A DNA stretch of 64,000 nucleotides from Bacteroidales bacterium (GTDB lineage Bacteria > Bacteroidota > Bacteroidia > Bacteroidales > Marinilabiliaceae). Shown piece after piece: positions 18,479 through 26,987 of the stretch. The notes below the pieces were generated by a model. It worked only from the letters and a program-made list of their open reading frames with translations. It did not search any database and was not told the DNA's origin. The number at the start of each line of letters is the position of its first letter. Position 1 is the first letter of the stretch. The position numbers and the translations under genes were made by a program. The stretch spans positions 62,001 to 126,000 of the forward strand of contig QKJP01000019.1 of NCBI GenBank assembly GCA_003249255.1, in the 5' to 3' direction.

Positions 18479-18887
18479 TTTGAATCACGTTTAATAATTC
18501 AAAGCTTTTCGATCCGCATAGAGGACATAATTGTTTAACATTATTTTCAGGAAGGGTAAATTTTGCCTGACAACTGGCACATGAGTACCAAGCATTTTCC
18601 ATCCAGGCATTACCATAAACTGTAACTATTTCAAGTGACTCTACAAATGCTTTTGCAATTTTTCTGCGGGCAGTTTCGTAGATACGCGCAAATGTTGCTC
18701 TGGATACTCCCATTAATTCAGCTGCTTCTTGATGATTGAGCATATCATAATCAGCCAAACGCATAGCTTCATATTCTTCGTAAAAAAATTCTATACTTTG
18801 TTTACTATTTATCGAAGCTCCATAAGGCTTATAGCCATCAAAAGAAGGTGGTGCTACAATTTTTCTAAATCTTTTTCGTCTCGGCAT
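18471..18887 (-). CDS. DUF134 DNA-binding regulator
   Basis: 138 residues. The N-terminal half shows the family signature (PRRKRFRKI, then YEEYEAMRLADYDMLNHQEAAELMGVSR), a helix-turn-helix of the sigma-70 region 4 type. The C-terminus has two Cys pairs (CASCQ and CPLCG), probably a zinc ribbon. DUF134 genes often accompany NifX-like genes, as here. It probably controls its own operon; no operator is visible that I can name. Confidence 0.85.
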   Translation of the reverse strand: MPRRKRFRKIVAPPSFDGYKPYGASINSKQSIEFFYEEYEAMRLADYDMLNHQEAAELMGVSRATFARIYETARRKIAKAFVESLEIVTVYGNAWMENAWYSCASCQAKFTLPENNVKQLCPLCGSKSFELLNVIQNE

Positions 18888-18910
18888 TACGCATTTAAAT
18901 ATTTAAGTGG

Positions 18911-18918
18911 CAAAATTA
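18911..18918 (-). promoter_or_regulatory. -7 promoter element of the DUF134 operon
   Basis: The minus strand reads TAATTTTG, 24 bp before the ATG at 18887. The remaining spacer to 19129 shows nothing else. Confidence 0.55.
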
Positions 18919-19129
18919 ATGAGAATATTCTCAATTACCTAACTTTCGACTAAACTCAAAAAATATTCTTAAACTTTATTAACAAATATAATTCAAAAAC
19001 TAATAGATGTTAATCCCCAACAAACACATATCCTCCTAATTTAATGACACTTAACCAACACTAACATCTTAAAGATTTCTTAACACAGTTAAACAGTGTA
19101 AAAAAGTTAAAGTCAATTCTACTGATTTC

Positions 19130-19137
19130 TATATTTG
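19130..19137 (+). promoter_or_regulatory. -7 promoter element of the first siaC-like gene
   Basis: TATATTTG, 48 bp before the ATG at 19185. Confidence 0.55.
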
Positions 19138-19184
19138 TTTGAGAAATGATATAACATTTTACCAAACAGCTAACTATCTAAACA

Positions 19185-19571
19185 ATGACAACAATTACGA
19201 AAGAAGCAACCAGTAAAACTCCTTACGTGAGTTTTGATGCTAACAAAGGTCTTATTGAAATTAAAGGACGTGTTATTCCTGAAAATTGCGATTTATTATT
19301 TCAGCCACTTCTAGATTGGTTGGATCAATATAAGGCTAATCCACACGAACAAACAACGGTCAATTTTGGTTTAGATTATTTTAATACCAGTTCTGCAAAA
19401 TACATCCTTGATATTTTCAAAAAAATTGAGCAACTGTATAAGGATGGCAACAAAGTAATTGTTACCTGGACTTGTGAAAATGGAGACATTGATATGATCG
19501 AAGCCGGCGAAGATTATCAATTAATGGTTCAAGTTCCAATGCGAATTATTGAAAAAGCAGAATTAAATTAA
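19185..19571 (+). CDS. SiaC-family (DUF1987) regulatory phosphoprotein, paralogue 1
   Basis: 128 residues. In Pseudomonas aeruginosa, SiaC is phosphorylated by SiaB, dephosphorylated by SiaA, and in its unphosphorylated form activates the diguanylate cyclase SiaD. The family features are present: TPYVSFDANKGLIEIKGRVIPEN, TTVNFGLDYFNTSSAKYILDI and DIDMIEAGEDYQ. Thr68 in the NTSS motif falls at the position I recall as the SiaC phosphosite. No kinase, phosphatase or GGDEF gene lies nearby, so partners must be elsewhere. It has its own promoter, separate from the paralogue 190 bp downstream. Confidence 0.88.
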   Translation: MTTITKEATSKTPYVSFDANKGLIEIKGRVIPENCDLLFQPLLDWLDQYKANPHEQTTVNFGLDYFNTSSAKYILDIFKKIEQLYKDGNKVIVTWTCENGDIDMIEAGEDYQLMVQVPMRIIEKAELN

Positions 19572-19722
19572 TCCCAAATCAAATCATCGAAAAAGGTAAG
19601 TTTAGATACAAAACCGGTATTATAGAAGCTTTTATCTTACACAAGAAAAAATACCCCTTTGATTTAAGCTATTTTTTTGACCTTTTTATTTCTCAAAACT
19701 CTCACTTTTCAAACAATATGAT

Positions 19723-19730
19723 TATTTTTG
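19723..19730 (+). promoter_or_regulatory. -7 promoter element of the second siaC-like gene
   Basis: TATTTTTG, 34 bp before the ATG at 19765, so the second paralogue can be expressed independently. Confidence 0.55.
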
Positions 19731-19764
19731 ATTACCTGCATTGATCTAACGAAATCATATTAAA

Positions 19765-20148
19765 ATGAAAAACGTTCACAGCGAAGGCACAATAAAAACT
19801 CCGGAAATAATTCTAGATGCTGATTTTGGAGTTATTGAACTGATAGGAAAATCACTTCCTGAAAACGCAAGCGATATTTATGATCCAATATTAAATTGGA
19901 TTGATGAATACATGCAAAATCCGGCTGAAACAACGACGGTTAATTTCCGCTTCGAATACCTGAACTCAAGATCCCTTAAATTTATATTGGATATTTTACG
20001 AAAAATGAAAGTGCTCTACCAAAAAGAGTATAAAGTAACTGCCAACTGGTATGTTGATCCTGATGACGAGGACATGATTGAAATTGGCGAAGATTTTCAA
20101 TCTACTGTTTTTGTTCCTTTAAAAATTACTGAAGTTATCGACTACTAA
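19765..20148 (+). CDS. SiaC-family (DUF1987) regulatory phosphoprotein, paralogue 2
   Basis: 127 residues, collinear with paralogue 1 without gaps through the core (TPEIILDADFGVIEL, TTVNFRFEYLNSRSLKFILDIL, DEDMIEIGEDFQ). The phosphosite position is Ser68 within NSRS instead of Thr68 within NTSS, so phosphorylation may differ in kinase preference or be altered. A tandem duplication followed by divergence is the simplest history. It acts in the cytosol, presumably by binding a signalling enzyme. Confidence 0.87.
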   Translation: MKNVHSEGTIKTPEIILDADFGVIELIGKSLPENASDIYDPILNWIDEYMQNPAETTTVNFRFEYLNSRSLKFILDILRKMKVLYQKEYKVTANWYVDPDDEDMIEIGEDFQSTVFVPLKITEVIDY

Positions 20149-20287
20149 AATTTAAAATCTACTTCCCACGTTTTATCTTATTGAGTATCAAGGTTAAAAG
20201 TAAAAGACGAATGCGATAATAAACAAGTTTCGAACTTTCTCTTCTCAAAACACTATTTATTATCACATCCATTAAGCCTTAAGTTTT

Positions 20288-23200
20288 TTAAGAAAATAAT
20301 TCCTGAATATCCTGAACATCCAGACTCTTCATAATATTCTCATCCGTTTGTACGATATCGCCTGCAATCTTTTTCTTCTTTGATTGCAGTTTCAATATTT
20401 TTTCTTCGACAGTATTCTTACAAATCAAGCGGTAAGCAAATACTTTCTTTTCCTGACCAATACGATAACAGCGGTCGATAGCCTGATTCTCCACGGCAGG
20501 ATTCCACCAAGGATCCAATATATATACATAATCGGCAGCGGTTAAATTCAATCCGGTACCTCCGGCTTTTAAACTAATTAAAAAGACACGCAGATCTTCA
20601 TCTTCCTGAAAATTCTCAACAGACTTTGATCTTTGAGTCGTTGAACTTTGTCCGTCTAGATATTCATAGGCGATATTGCGCTTTCCTAATTCTTCGCGAA
20701 CTAATGTCAACATTTTTACAAACTGCGAGAAAATAAGAATCTTATGCTTTGAAGTTTTATCGGTAATATGCTGGATAATTTCACGAATTTTCACAGAATC
20801 CGTAGTCGTAAAGTTCTCATCTCTTATCAATTGTGGAGAATCACAAATTTGACGCAAACGTGTTAATGCTGCCAACACCTTAATCTGGGCTTTAGCCAAA
20901 CCACCGGATTCGATCTCCTTTTGCAATTCACTTTTAAATTCATTTCGATAAGCATCATAAACTTTGCGCTGCTCAGTTTCCATCTCACAAAAGATCACAT
21001 CTTCTGTTTTAGGTGGTAGTTCAGAGGCAACACGCTCTTTGGTTCTGCGAAGAATAAAAGGATTGATCAAACGCTGAAGTTCAGCACCACGCGCTTCATC
21101 TCCATCCTTATCAATGGCGTTGGAAAAGCTGTCCCTAAAACTATTTGGCCCTCCAAAGAAACCTTTGTTAACAAAACTCATTTGCGCATACAAATCAAAT
21201 GTGCTGTTCTCGATGGGTGTACCAGATAATGCGATCCGATTTTTTGCAGATAACAAATTAGCGGCTTTAAATCGTCTGGATGCCGGATTTTTAATAGCCT
21301 GAGATTCATCCAGAATCACGTAATTAAACTGAAATTTCCGCAACATTTCAATATCTCTTAACAACAATCCGTAAGTTGTAAAGATGATATCGTAGCCTTT
21401 AAAATCATTGGTGTCCTTAACTCGCGAAATGCCATAGTGATAATGTGCTTTTAAATTGGGCGCAAATTTTTCAATTTCGTTTTCCCAATTAAATAATAAT
21501 GTGGTAGGAACCACAATAAGGTTGGTCGTGCTATCCTTCTTTAATATCATTTGCAAGAAAGTAAGAATCTGCAAAGTTTTACCAAGTCCCATATCATCGG
21601 CCAAAATACCACCCCAGCCCATTTCATCAAGAAAGTTTAACCAATTTAATCCTTCTTTTTGATAAGGTCGTAAGTCTGCACGTATTTCTTCAGGAACAAT
21701 TGTTTCTTCAATTTGAGTAAACTTAGCCAGACGCTCACGTTTTTCCATCACTTCTTTCATGATTGACAGGTCGTCGATATTCTCAAACAACTCATCAATA
21801 ATTGAAAAACGAAGTTTAGATACCTCAATGACATCATCATTTATTTCTCCATGACGGAAATATTTTTCTAATTTATGAATCCATTCATTGGGCAATACAC
21901 CTACAGATCCATCATTTAGTTTAATGTATTTTTGATTTTTTAGTACCGCACGTTTAATATCTTTCAAGCTCACTTTATTGTCGCCAAAAGAAATGTCGAC
22001 CTTAAGCTCAAACCAATCTTCACCTGATGTAACATGTGTATGAATACGGCCTTTATATGGCGAGTATTTAAAGTTCTTAAGATCCTTTAAACCATAAACC
22101 TCAATATCATTGGCTTGTAATGCATCAAAAAAACGATAAAACCACATATCTTGAGAAAACTCATTGTAATGCAGGTAAAAGCTTTTATCACTTTTTTGCA
22201 ACTCAAAAGTTTGATGCATTTCTGCAATTAGATTTACAAAATCATCTTCTAATTCAAAATTGCGTTTGTACTCCGTAATGTTTTCATCATCGCTCACCAA
22301 TACATTACCAAGTGTATTTAAATGAACCGATACGCCTTGATGGTATTCGACATGAGGCTCAATAATCAAATAATTTTCTTTTTCAGAAAGAAAGATTTGC
22401 TTCTTTTCAAAATCTAATTCGACTGAATCAACGTTATAAATGCCATCTTTAAATTCAAGTTCAAAATTAACGCCCAAAGGTTTAACCACCCTTTCGAAAA
22501 AATCTTTTTTATGAGCTTTTACCATTTTAATACTGGCCTTATAATTGGCAATATGCATGGCAACATTATAGTTTTTGGCTGTATAAAAAGTGCCATTTAT
22601 ATCGTAAATAAACTCACCACTCGTTTCCTGATTGATGCTCTTAAACGAAAGCGAATGATGACCTAACTTAAGTTTTAATTCAGCTAATACAAATTCCTCA
22701 TCTTCGCGAATCACATATACAGCATCCAAAAACTTATGAGCCATTTTGAGTGGTACTAAATCGGATTTTTTCAAGCCATAAGGATCACCAATATTCTGAA
22801 ATACAAAGGGCTCATTGGCCAACAATTCTAAAATCAATTGCTGAACTTTAAAAAATGATTTATGGGTATCTGCATTATCAATTTCTTTAGATAAACGAAT
22901 AAGTTCTGCAGCATTTTTTGAGATTTCAATAAAATATTGATCTTCGTTATCACGATAGAAAGTTATGTGAGTACTTAAAGTATCATTGGCCTTACTGGGT
23001 TTACCGATAATTGGAATCAGTTCGAAACGCTCAAAATTCTGTTTGTCTTTATATTGGTTATTAAAACCATCAAATGCAATCACAAATCCCAATGAACGGT
23101 GCTCTTTGTTAATCGCCTTTAAATGATCCATAGCCAAAGCATCTTTACCAACGGTTTCTACAAAGGTGATAAATGGAGAGCTTTCAACATTTTCGACCGG

Positions 23201-24013
23201 CAACAGACCTTTAGCCTCAGGTTTTTCAACAACAATAATTCCTTTTTCTTCACAAAAGTCTAGCGTAAAAAACTTTTCGAACTCTTCGGCTACACTTAAA
23301 CCATACTGCTGCATGGTAAGCTCTTTAAGATTTTTCATCTTAAGCGTGAAAACTACCTCAAAAATATCAGGTGATGCAGAACGGGCAATTTTCATCAAAC
23401 AAATGGCCTCTGCTACAGTAAGTTTACGCGAAATAACCTTGGGTGATGAAGAAATGTATACTTTTTCATCCTGATAAGTAAATACCACCTTATGTTCCTT
23501 ATCTTGTAACAGAAGATCAAAGGTAAAGGCATCATCTTGCAATGAAAAAGCGAGGAGTTTACAATGATTTAAATGGTAATAGACTTCATTAAAAGTAGTT
23601 GTGGCACAATGTTCTCGAATCAGGTCATCGGCAATAAAGCGAAACTCACTAAGTTCATATCCCAATTCAGAACGGTCTGAATCGAAATTTTGAGAGGCTT
23701 GATTGGCATTGGCCACATCTCCATCAATATCAGAGATGTAAAGCAAAGCTGCCACAGTATGCATACAGGTACCTCCATGAATGTAAGGGCAGTTGCAAGT
23801 AGATTGTGCATACTTTTGCTTGATGTTGCGTATTTGAACTTTATAGTTCTTGGCATCTCGTACTGAAAATACCCATGTATCAATGCCATCCTGATAAAAT
23901 TGCATGGAAACTTTTCCTGTTTTGTATAAGGAAAGCCCCTTTTCTAAATTGTCACCGGTAGCATGAATATCAATGTATCTGTCAATGTACTCTTTAATTT
24001 CTTCAGTACTCAT
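20288..24013 (-). CDS. SNF2-family helicase with N-terminal SWIM zinc finger
   Basis: 1241 residues. The SWIM finger has C73, C75, C83 and H85 (CNC ... CMH). A long middle region (about 100-740) is family-specific. The SNF2 ATPase follows: LRPYQKEGLNWL, Walker A DDMGLGKT near 808, DESQ near 900, LSGTPIENS near 925, and the C-lobe with SLKAGGTGLNL and DRCYRIGQ near 1185. SWIM-containing Snf2 proteins are widespread in bacteria and are thought to act on DNA or nucleoprotein complexes; specific roles are rarely known. It is divergent from the DEAD-like gene at 24186 and shares the intervening promoter region. Confidence 0.93.
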   Translation of the reverse strand: MSTEEIKEYIDRYIDIHATGDNLEKGLSLYKTGKVSMQFYQDGIDTWVFSVRDAKNYKVQIRNIKQKYAQSTCNCPYIHGGTCMHTVAALLYISDIDGDVANANQASQNFDSDRSELGYELSEFRFIADDLIREHCATTTFNEVYYHLNHCKLLAFSLQDDAFTFDLLLQDKEHKVVFTYQDEKVYISSSPKVISRKLTVAEAICLMKIARSASPDIFEVVFTLKMKNLKELTMQQYGLSVAEEFEKFFTLDFCEEKGIIVVEKPEAKGLLPVENVESSPFITFVETVGKDALAMDHLKAINKEHRSLGFVIAFDGFNNQYKDKQNFERFELIPIIGKPSKANDTLSTHITFYRDNEDQYFIEISKNAAELIRLSKEIDNADTHKSFFKVQQLILELLANEPFVFQNIGDPYGLKKSDLVPLKMAHKFLDAVYVIREDEEFVLAELKLKLGHHSLSFKSINQETSGEFIYDINGTFYTAKNYNVAMHIANYKASIKMVKAHKKDFFERVVKPLGVNFELEFKDGIYNVDSVELDFEKKQIFLSEKENYLIIEPHVEYHQGVSVHLNTLGNVLVSDDENITEYKRNFELEDDFVNLIAEMHQTFELQKSDKSFYLHYNEFSQDMWFYRFFDALQANDIEVYGLKDLKNFKYSPYKGRIHTHVTSGEDWFELKVDISFGDNKVSLKDIKRAVLKNQKYIKLNDGSVGVLPNEWIHKLEKYFRHGEINDDVIEVSKLRFSIIDELFENIDDLSIMKEVMEKRERLAKFTQIEETIVPEEIRADLRPYQKEGLNWLNFLDEMGWGGILADDMGLGKTLQILTFLQMILKKDSTTNLIVVPTTLLFNWENEIEKFAPNLKAHYHYGISRVKDTNDFKGYDIIFTTYGLLLRDIEMLRKFQFNYVILDESQAIKNPASRRFKAANLLSAKNRIALSGTPIENSTFDLYAQMSFVNKGFFGGPNSFRDSFSNAIDKDGDEARGAELQRLINPFILRRTKERVASELPPKTEDVIFCEMETEQRKVYDAYRNEFKSELQKEIESGGLAKAQIKVLAALTRLRQICDSPQLIRDENFTTTDSVKIREIIQHITDKTSKHKILIFSQFVKMLTLVREELGKRNIAYEYLDGQSSTTQRSKSVENFQEDEDLRVFLISLKAGGTGLNLTAADYVYILDPWWNPAVENQAIDRCYRIGQEKKVFAYRLICKNTVEEKILKLQSKKKKIAGDIVQTDENIMKSLDVQDIQELFS

Positions 24014-24043
24014 TAGTTAGCCTTTTCTTTAAATTTCAGCCTG

Positions 24044-24051
24044 CAAAAGTA
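24044..24051 (-). promoter_or_regulatory. -7 promoter element of the SWIM/SNF2 gene
   Basis: The minus strand reads TACTTTTG, 31 bp before the ATG at 24013. Confidence 0.6.
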
Positions 24052-24160
24052 CATACAGATTTCCTTTTTAGCGATTTTTTGAGCTTAAAATATTTAGGTT
24101 TTTAATTATTGTAAATCAATATTGGCAGATAAATCAAAGTATACAAAATTGAGAAATTAT

Positions 24161-24168
24161 TACTTTTG
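24161..24168 (+). promoter_or_regulatory. -7 promoter element of the DEAD-box-like gene
   Basis: TACTTTTG, 18 bp before the ATG at 24186. It is identical to the element of the divergent gene. Confidence 0.6.
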
Positions 24169-24185
24169 CATCAAAATAAGATAGA

Positions 24186-24800
24186 ATGAAACTAAAAAAG
24201 TTACTTCCCATATTAGCCGAGGGTATAATAAACGCGGGTTTTGATAAAGAGCCCAAAGAAATTCAAACCTTATCGGTTCCTAAAATCAAATCAGGCACAG
24301 ATATCTACATGATTTCACCCGAAGGTAGGGGAAAAACAACTGCTTTAGCAATTGGAGTAATTCAGCGTTTAAAAGCTCCTTTTGAAGAAGCTCCCCGAGC
24401 ATTAATTATGGTTGAAACCAAAGAAAAAGCTTATGAATTTGAAAAAATTTTAGATAAATTAATTCCGGGAAATGAACTGCGCACCATGATAGTGTTTGAT
24501 AAGGGTGATATTCAATATCAAAAAGATGAAATCTATGAAGGCTGTGATGTTGTCATAGGGATGCCTCGCAGAATAAATGAACTACTCAATATTTCAGGTA
24601 TTCCGTTAACAAAACTGCAAATGCTGATTGCGGATGATGCCGACATTTTATTTAAACAAAAAGCTCAGGCGATTTACTTAAGAATTGCAGATGGAATGCC
24701 TAAATGCCAGTTTATTATCACGGCAAATGAATGGTCTGATAAATTTGATTTGTTGGATGATCAAATCATGAAGAATCCTGTTGTTTTAGAAGTTGAATAA
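24186..24800 (+). CDS. Stand-alone N-terminal RecA domain of a DEAD-box-like helicase
   Basis: 204 residues, about half a DEAD-box core. Visible parts are a Q-motif-like KEIQTLSVP (near residue 26), a Walker A variant PEGRGKTTA (near 46), a GG/TPxR-equivalent GMPRR near 127, and motif II as DDAD instead of DEAD (near 158). Motif III is FIITANE rather than SAT. There is no second RecA domain, and the stop codon is followed by a spacer with no remnant helicase sequence. It may be a regulatory or degenerate helicase half; it would not be expected to unwind RNA alone. Neighbouring SNF2 gene is divergent. Confidence 0.8.
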   Translation: MKLKKLLPILAEGIINAGFDKEPKEIQTLSVPKIKSGTDIYMISPEGRGKTTALAIGVIQRLKAPFEEAPRALIMVETKEKAYEFEKILDKLIPGNELRTMIVFDKGDIQYQKDEIYEGCDVVIGMPRRINELLNISGIPLTKLQMLIADDADILFKQKAQAIYLRIADGMPKCQFIITANEWSDKFDLLDDQIMKNPVVLEVE

Positions 24801-24812
24801 AAGTATTTCTAG

Positions 24813-24833
24813 AGAGACATGGAGACACAGAGT
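24813..24833. repeat. Intergenic AGAC-type word (copy 2 of 3)
   Basis: agagacatgg followed by agacacagagt, resembling sites at 12556 and 56288. Confidence 0.4.
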
Positions 24834-24869
24834 GATTTATAAAAAATCTGTCATTCTAAAATTTTGTAT

Positions 24870-24901
24870 TCACATCGTCACATGATTCAATCGTTACTTC
24901 G
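24870..24901. repeat. 8-bp-periodic degenerate intergenic array (4 units)
   Basis: 8-mers tcacatcg, tcacatga, ttcaatcg, ttacttcg. Confidence 0.45.
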
Positions 24902-24915
24902 AAAAATACTTATAA

Positions 24916-24955
24916 CTAAAAAGCCGAATCATTATTACAACGTTCGGCTTTTTAG
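24916..24955. terminator. Bidirectional terminator
   Basis: 13-bp stem CTAAAAAGCCGAA / TTCGGCTTTTTAG between convergent genes ending at 24800 and 25000. Confidence 0.85.
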
Positions 24956-24999
24956 CTAATTCAAATTTAATTCTATTTCCTAACCAAGCTAAAGGCTAA

Positions 25000-25425
25000 T
25001 TAAACCAATTTCTTATTTAAATTTTTGTCGGTAAAAGCTTGAATAGTTTCCATATAACCAACCAGTTTTAAAATTTCTTCATCATTCGGAACTTTCAATG
25101 GTACAACTTCTAAAGAACAAAAAAACTGAAATTTATTCACAAATCTGGCACCTTCCAAAATAGAATCGTCATATTCATAAAACTCCTTACCTTCCTGAAT
25201 CATACCGGATAATGAGGTTGCAGAAGGAATATAGTCGTAACTTAACAACAAGCCCAAGACAAGACGCTCGCCTGCTAATACTGCCAGGTTATAAATAAAT
25301 TCGTTATCAAACTTCTTCTTGTTTACAGATATGCTCTTACATGTTTTAAGGTACGATAAACCTTCTTTGTAATAAAAATCCCAGGTCTTTTCTTCGTCCT
25401 GCCAAAATTTAAGTCCTTCTGCCAT
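25000..25425 (-). CDS. Helical protein of unknown function, faintly HEPN-like
   Basis: 141 residues, predicted all-helical, no signal peptide. The segment VLAGERLVLGLLLSYDYIP followed by SATSLSGMI resembles the HEPN pattern of a helix with paired small and hydrophobic residues followed by a short loop and a second helix. The catalytic R-x4-6-H motif of HEPN RNases is absent (the protein has no His), so nuclease activity is not expected. I do not recognise a named family. It is monocistronic. Confidence 0.65.
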   Translation of the reverse strand: MAEGLKFWQDEEKTWDFYYKEGLSYLKTCKSISVNKKKFDNEFIYNLAVLAGERLVLGLLLSYDYIPSATSLSGMIQEGKEFYEYDDSILEGARFVNKFQFFCSLEVVPLKVPNDEEILKLVGYMETIQAFTDKNLNKKLV

Positions 25426-25605
25426 ATAATTAGTCCTCCTTCTTTTTATTCTATCAGTAAAAAACTACTTAACTTCCTATTTAAAGCAATTAAATACTCA
25501 AAAGTAACAATTTGAAACAAGCTCTCCTACAAATACGATATATTATAAAACATATAAATCTTTTTACACATTCCAAATCAAACACTTCCTTTAAAAAGAA
25601 TCCCT

Positions 25606-25613
25606 TACTTTTG
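25606..25613 (+). promoter_or_regulatory. -7 promoter element of the DUF2293/lysE operon
   Basis: TACTTTTG, 21 bp before the GTG start at 25634; it supports that start. Confidence 0.6.
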
Positions 25614-25633
25614 TACCAATTAAAAACAGTACA

Positions 25634-26317
25634 GTGAAAGATAAGCGCATAGTTAGTCCAGGACCTGGCCATACCCTCGTTGGAGAATATGGAGAAAAGC
25701 TAATTCCTCCGCCCGATTGGGCCTTTTTACCTGCAGGAGATGCAGGAGTTACCCGAAAAGTAACGGCAAAGGGTACATATTGGCGGGTTCAGGTTAAAAA
25801 AGGTAAACGCCTAATATCTAAAGGAATTTGGGCTCCCAAAGTAACCATTCATGAAGCTCAACAAACGGTATCTGCAACACGCAACACTGAAGACTATCAA
25901 AAAAAAAGAGCTTACGAATTACAACGCCGTGAAAAGAAGCAAAATGAATATGAAATTGAATTTTGTTCGGAGGTAGAGAAATATTTGAATTTTCATCCTC
26001 AATATCTTCCTATCGCCAAAGCCATGGCCAAGATGATAACCGACCATGCTATTCCTGTTGGTAGTGGAACGGTTGCACGCACTTCTATGATACCCATCGA
26101 AGACAGAGCAGGTAAAGCTGTTATTGCCTGGATGCGCCATCAAACAACGGCTTATGATAATCTAAACATTCCTAAAATAAAAGGTGAACGCAGAGCGGTA
26201 CGGCGTTTATTGGCAGAGCAATCTGTAAAAGTACTTGCGAAATACAGAAAAGGGGAAACCATTCAACCAACTTGCCCCTTATTCAAAGCCATTCACAAAC
26301 ACATTAAAGCTCAATAA
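25634..26317 (+). CDS. DUF2293-like protein
   Basis: 227 residues, very basic. Residues about 110-215 match the DUF2293 pattern (FHPQYLPIAKAMAKMITDHAIPVGSGTVART ... AVIAWMRHQTTAYDN ... RRAVRRLLAEQS). The N-terminal part (VSPGPGHTLVGEYG, PDWAFLPAGDAGVTRKV) is typical of bacterial members. Charge suggests nucleic-acid contact; function is unknown. The start is GTG; the promoter just upstream supports it. The stop overlaps the next ATG by one base, indicating coupled translation with the LysE gene. Confidence 0.8.
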   Translation: MKDKRIVSPGPGHTLVGEYGEKLIPPPDWAFLPAGDAGVTRKVTAKGTYWRVQVKKGKRLISKGIWAPKVTIHEAQQTVSATRNTEDYQKKRAYELQRREKKQNEYEIEFCSEVEKYLNFHPQYLPIAKAMAKMITDHAIPVGSGTVARTSMIPIEDRAGKAVIAWMRHQTTAYDNLNIPKIKGERRAVRRLLAEQSVKVLAKYRKGETIQPTCPLFKAIHKHIKAQ

Positions 26318-26952
26318 TGGAATTTTCTCTCCTTTACAAAGGTTTAATACTTGGTTTTTCGGTTGCAGCTCCAGTGGGCCCTATTGGAATTTTATGTATT
26401 AACAGAACTGTAAAAAAAGGATTTCGCTCCGGTATTATTTCCGGCTTAGGTGCTGCAACAGCAGATTTAATGTACGGTCTAATTGCTGCTCTTGGGCTAG
26501 GTGTTATTTCAAACTTTTTGATTGAACATAAAATTTGGGTTCAAATTATTGGAGCTATCCTTTTATTACAGCTCAGCATAATAACTATACTGGCAGATCG
26601 AAAATCCAATAACTCTGTCAATATCGGCAATAAAAATTACTCAAAAGATTACATCAGTACTTTTGCTTTAGTAGTTTCCAATCCTGTTACCATTTTATTT
26701 TTCTTAGCTGTATTTGCAAATCTAGGACTTGGTAATAGCAGTAACTCTACCACTTTTTCAAATAGCCTGTTAGTACTTGGAGTATTTTTAGGATCTTCCC
26801 TTTGGTGGCTAACCTTAAGTAGTGTTACTTACAAAATCAAACATAAATTGAATACAAGATTTCTCAAACGAATAGATTTGTTTTCGGGAATACTTTTGTT
26901 AGCGTTCTGTGTAGGGATTGTTTACAATTTGCTTTTTAGTGAAATACACTAA
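26317..26952 (+). CDS. LysE/RhtB-family amino-acid exporter, paralogue 1
   Basis: 211 residues with about six membrane helices. The N-terminal APVGPIGILCINRTVKKGFRSGIISGLGAATAD (split into the conserved GPIG and GLGAA motifs) is the LysE-family signature. It exports amino acids or related metabolites across the inner membrane; substrate unknown. It is translationally coupled to the DUF2293 gene. The close paralogue at 38235-38891 shares GPIG(I/V)LCI and SGLGAAT(A/S)D. The IS1595 element begins about 35 bp after the stop. Confidence 0.9.
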   Translation: MEFSLLYKGLILGFSVAAPVGPIGILCINRTVKKGFRSGIISGLGAATADLMYGLIAALGLGVISNFLIEHKIWVQIIGAILLLQLSIITILADRKSNNSVNIGNKNYSKDYISTFALVVSNPVTILFFLAVFANLGLGNSSNSTTFSNSLLVLGVFLGSSLWWLTLSSVTYKIKHKLNTRFLKRIDLFSGILLLAFCVGIVYNLLFSEIH

Positions 26953-26987
26953 CTAACGATTGAAAAAAACACTAACTAAGTTATATA

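Noticed and set aside
25000-25425. HEPN toxin of a toxin-antitoxin pair
   Set aside because: No catalytic R-x4-6-H motif, no partner gene of MNT or antitoxin type next to it.
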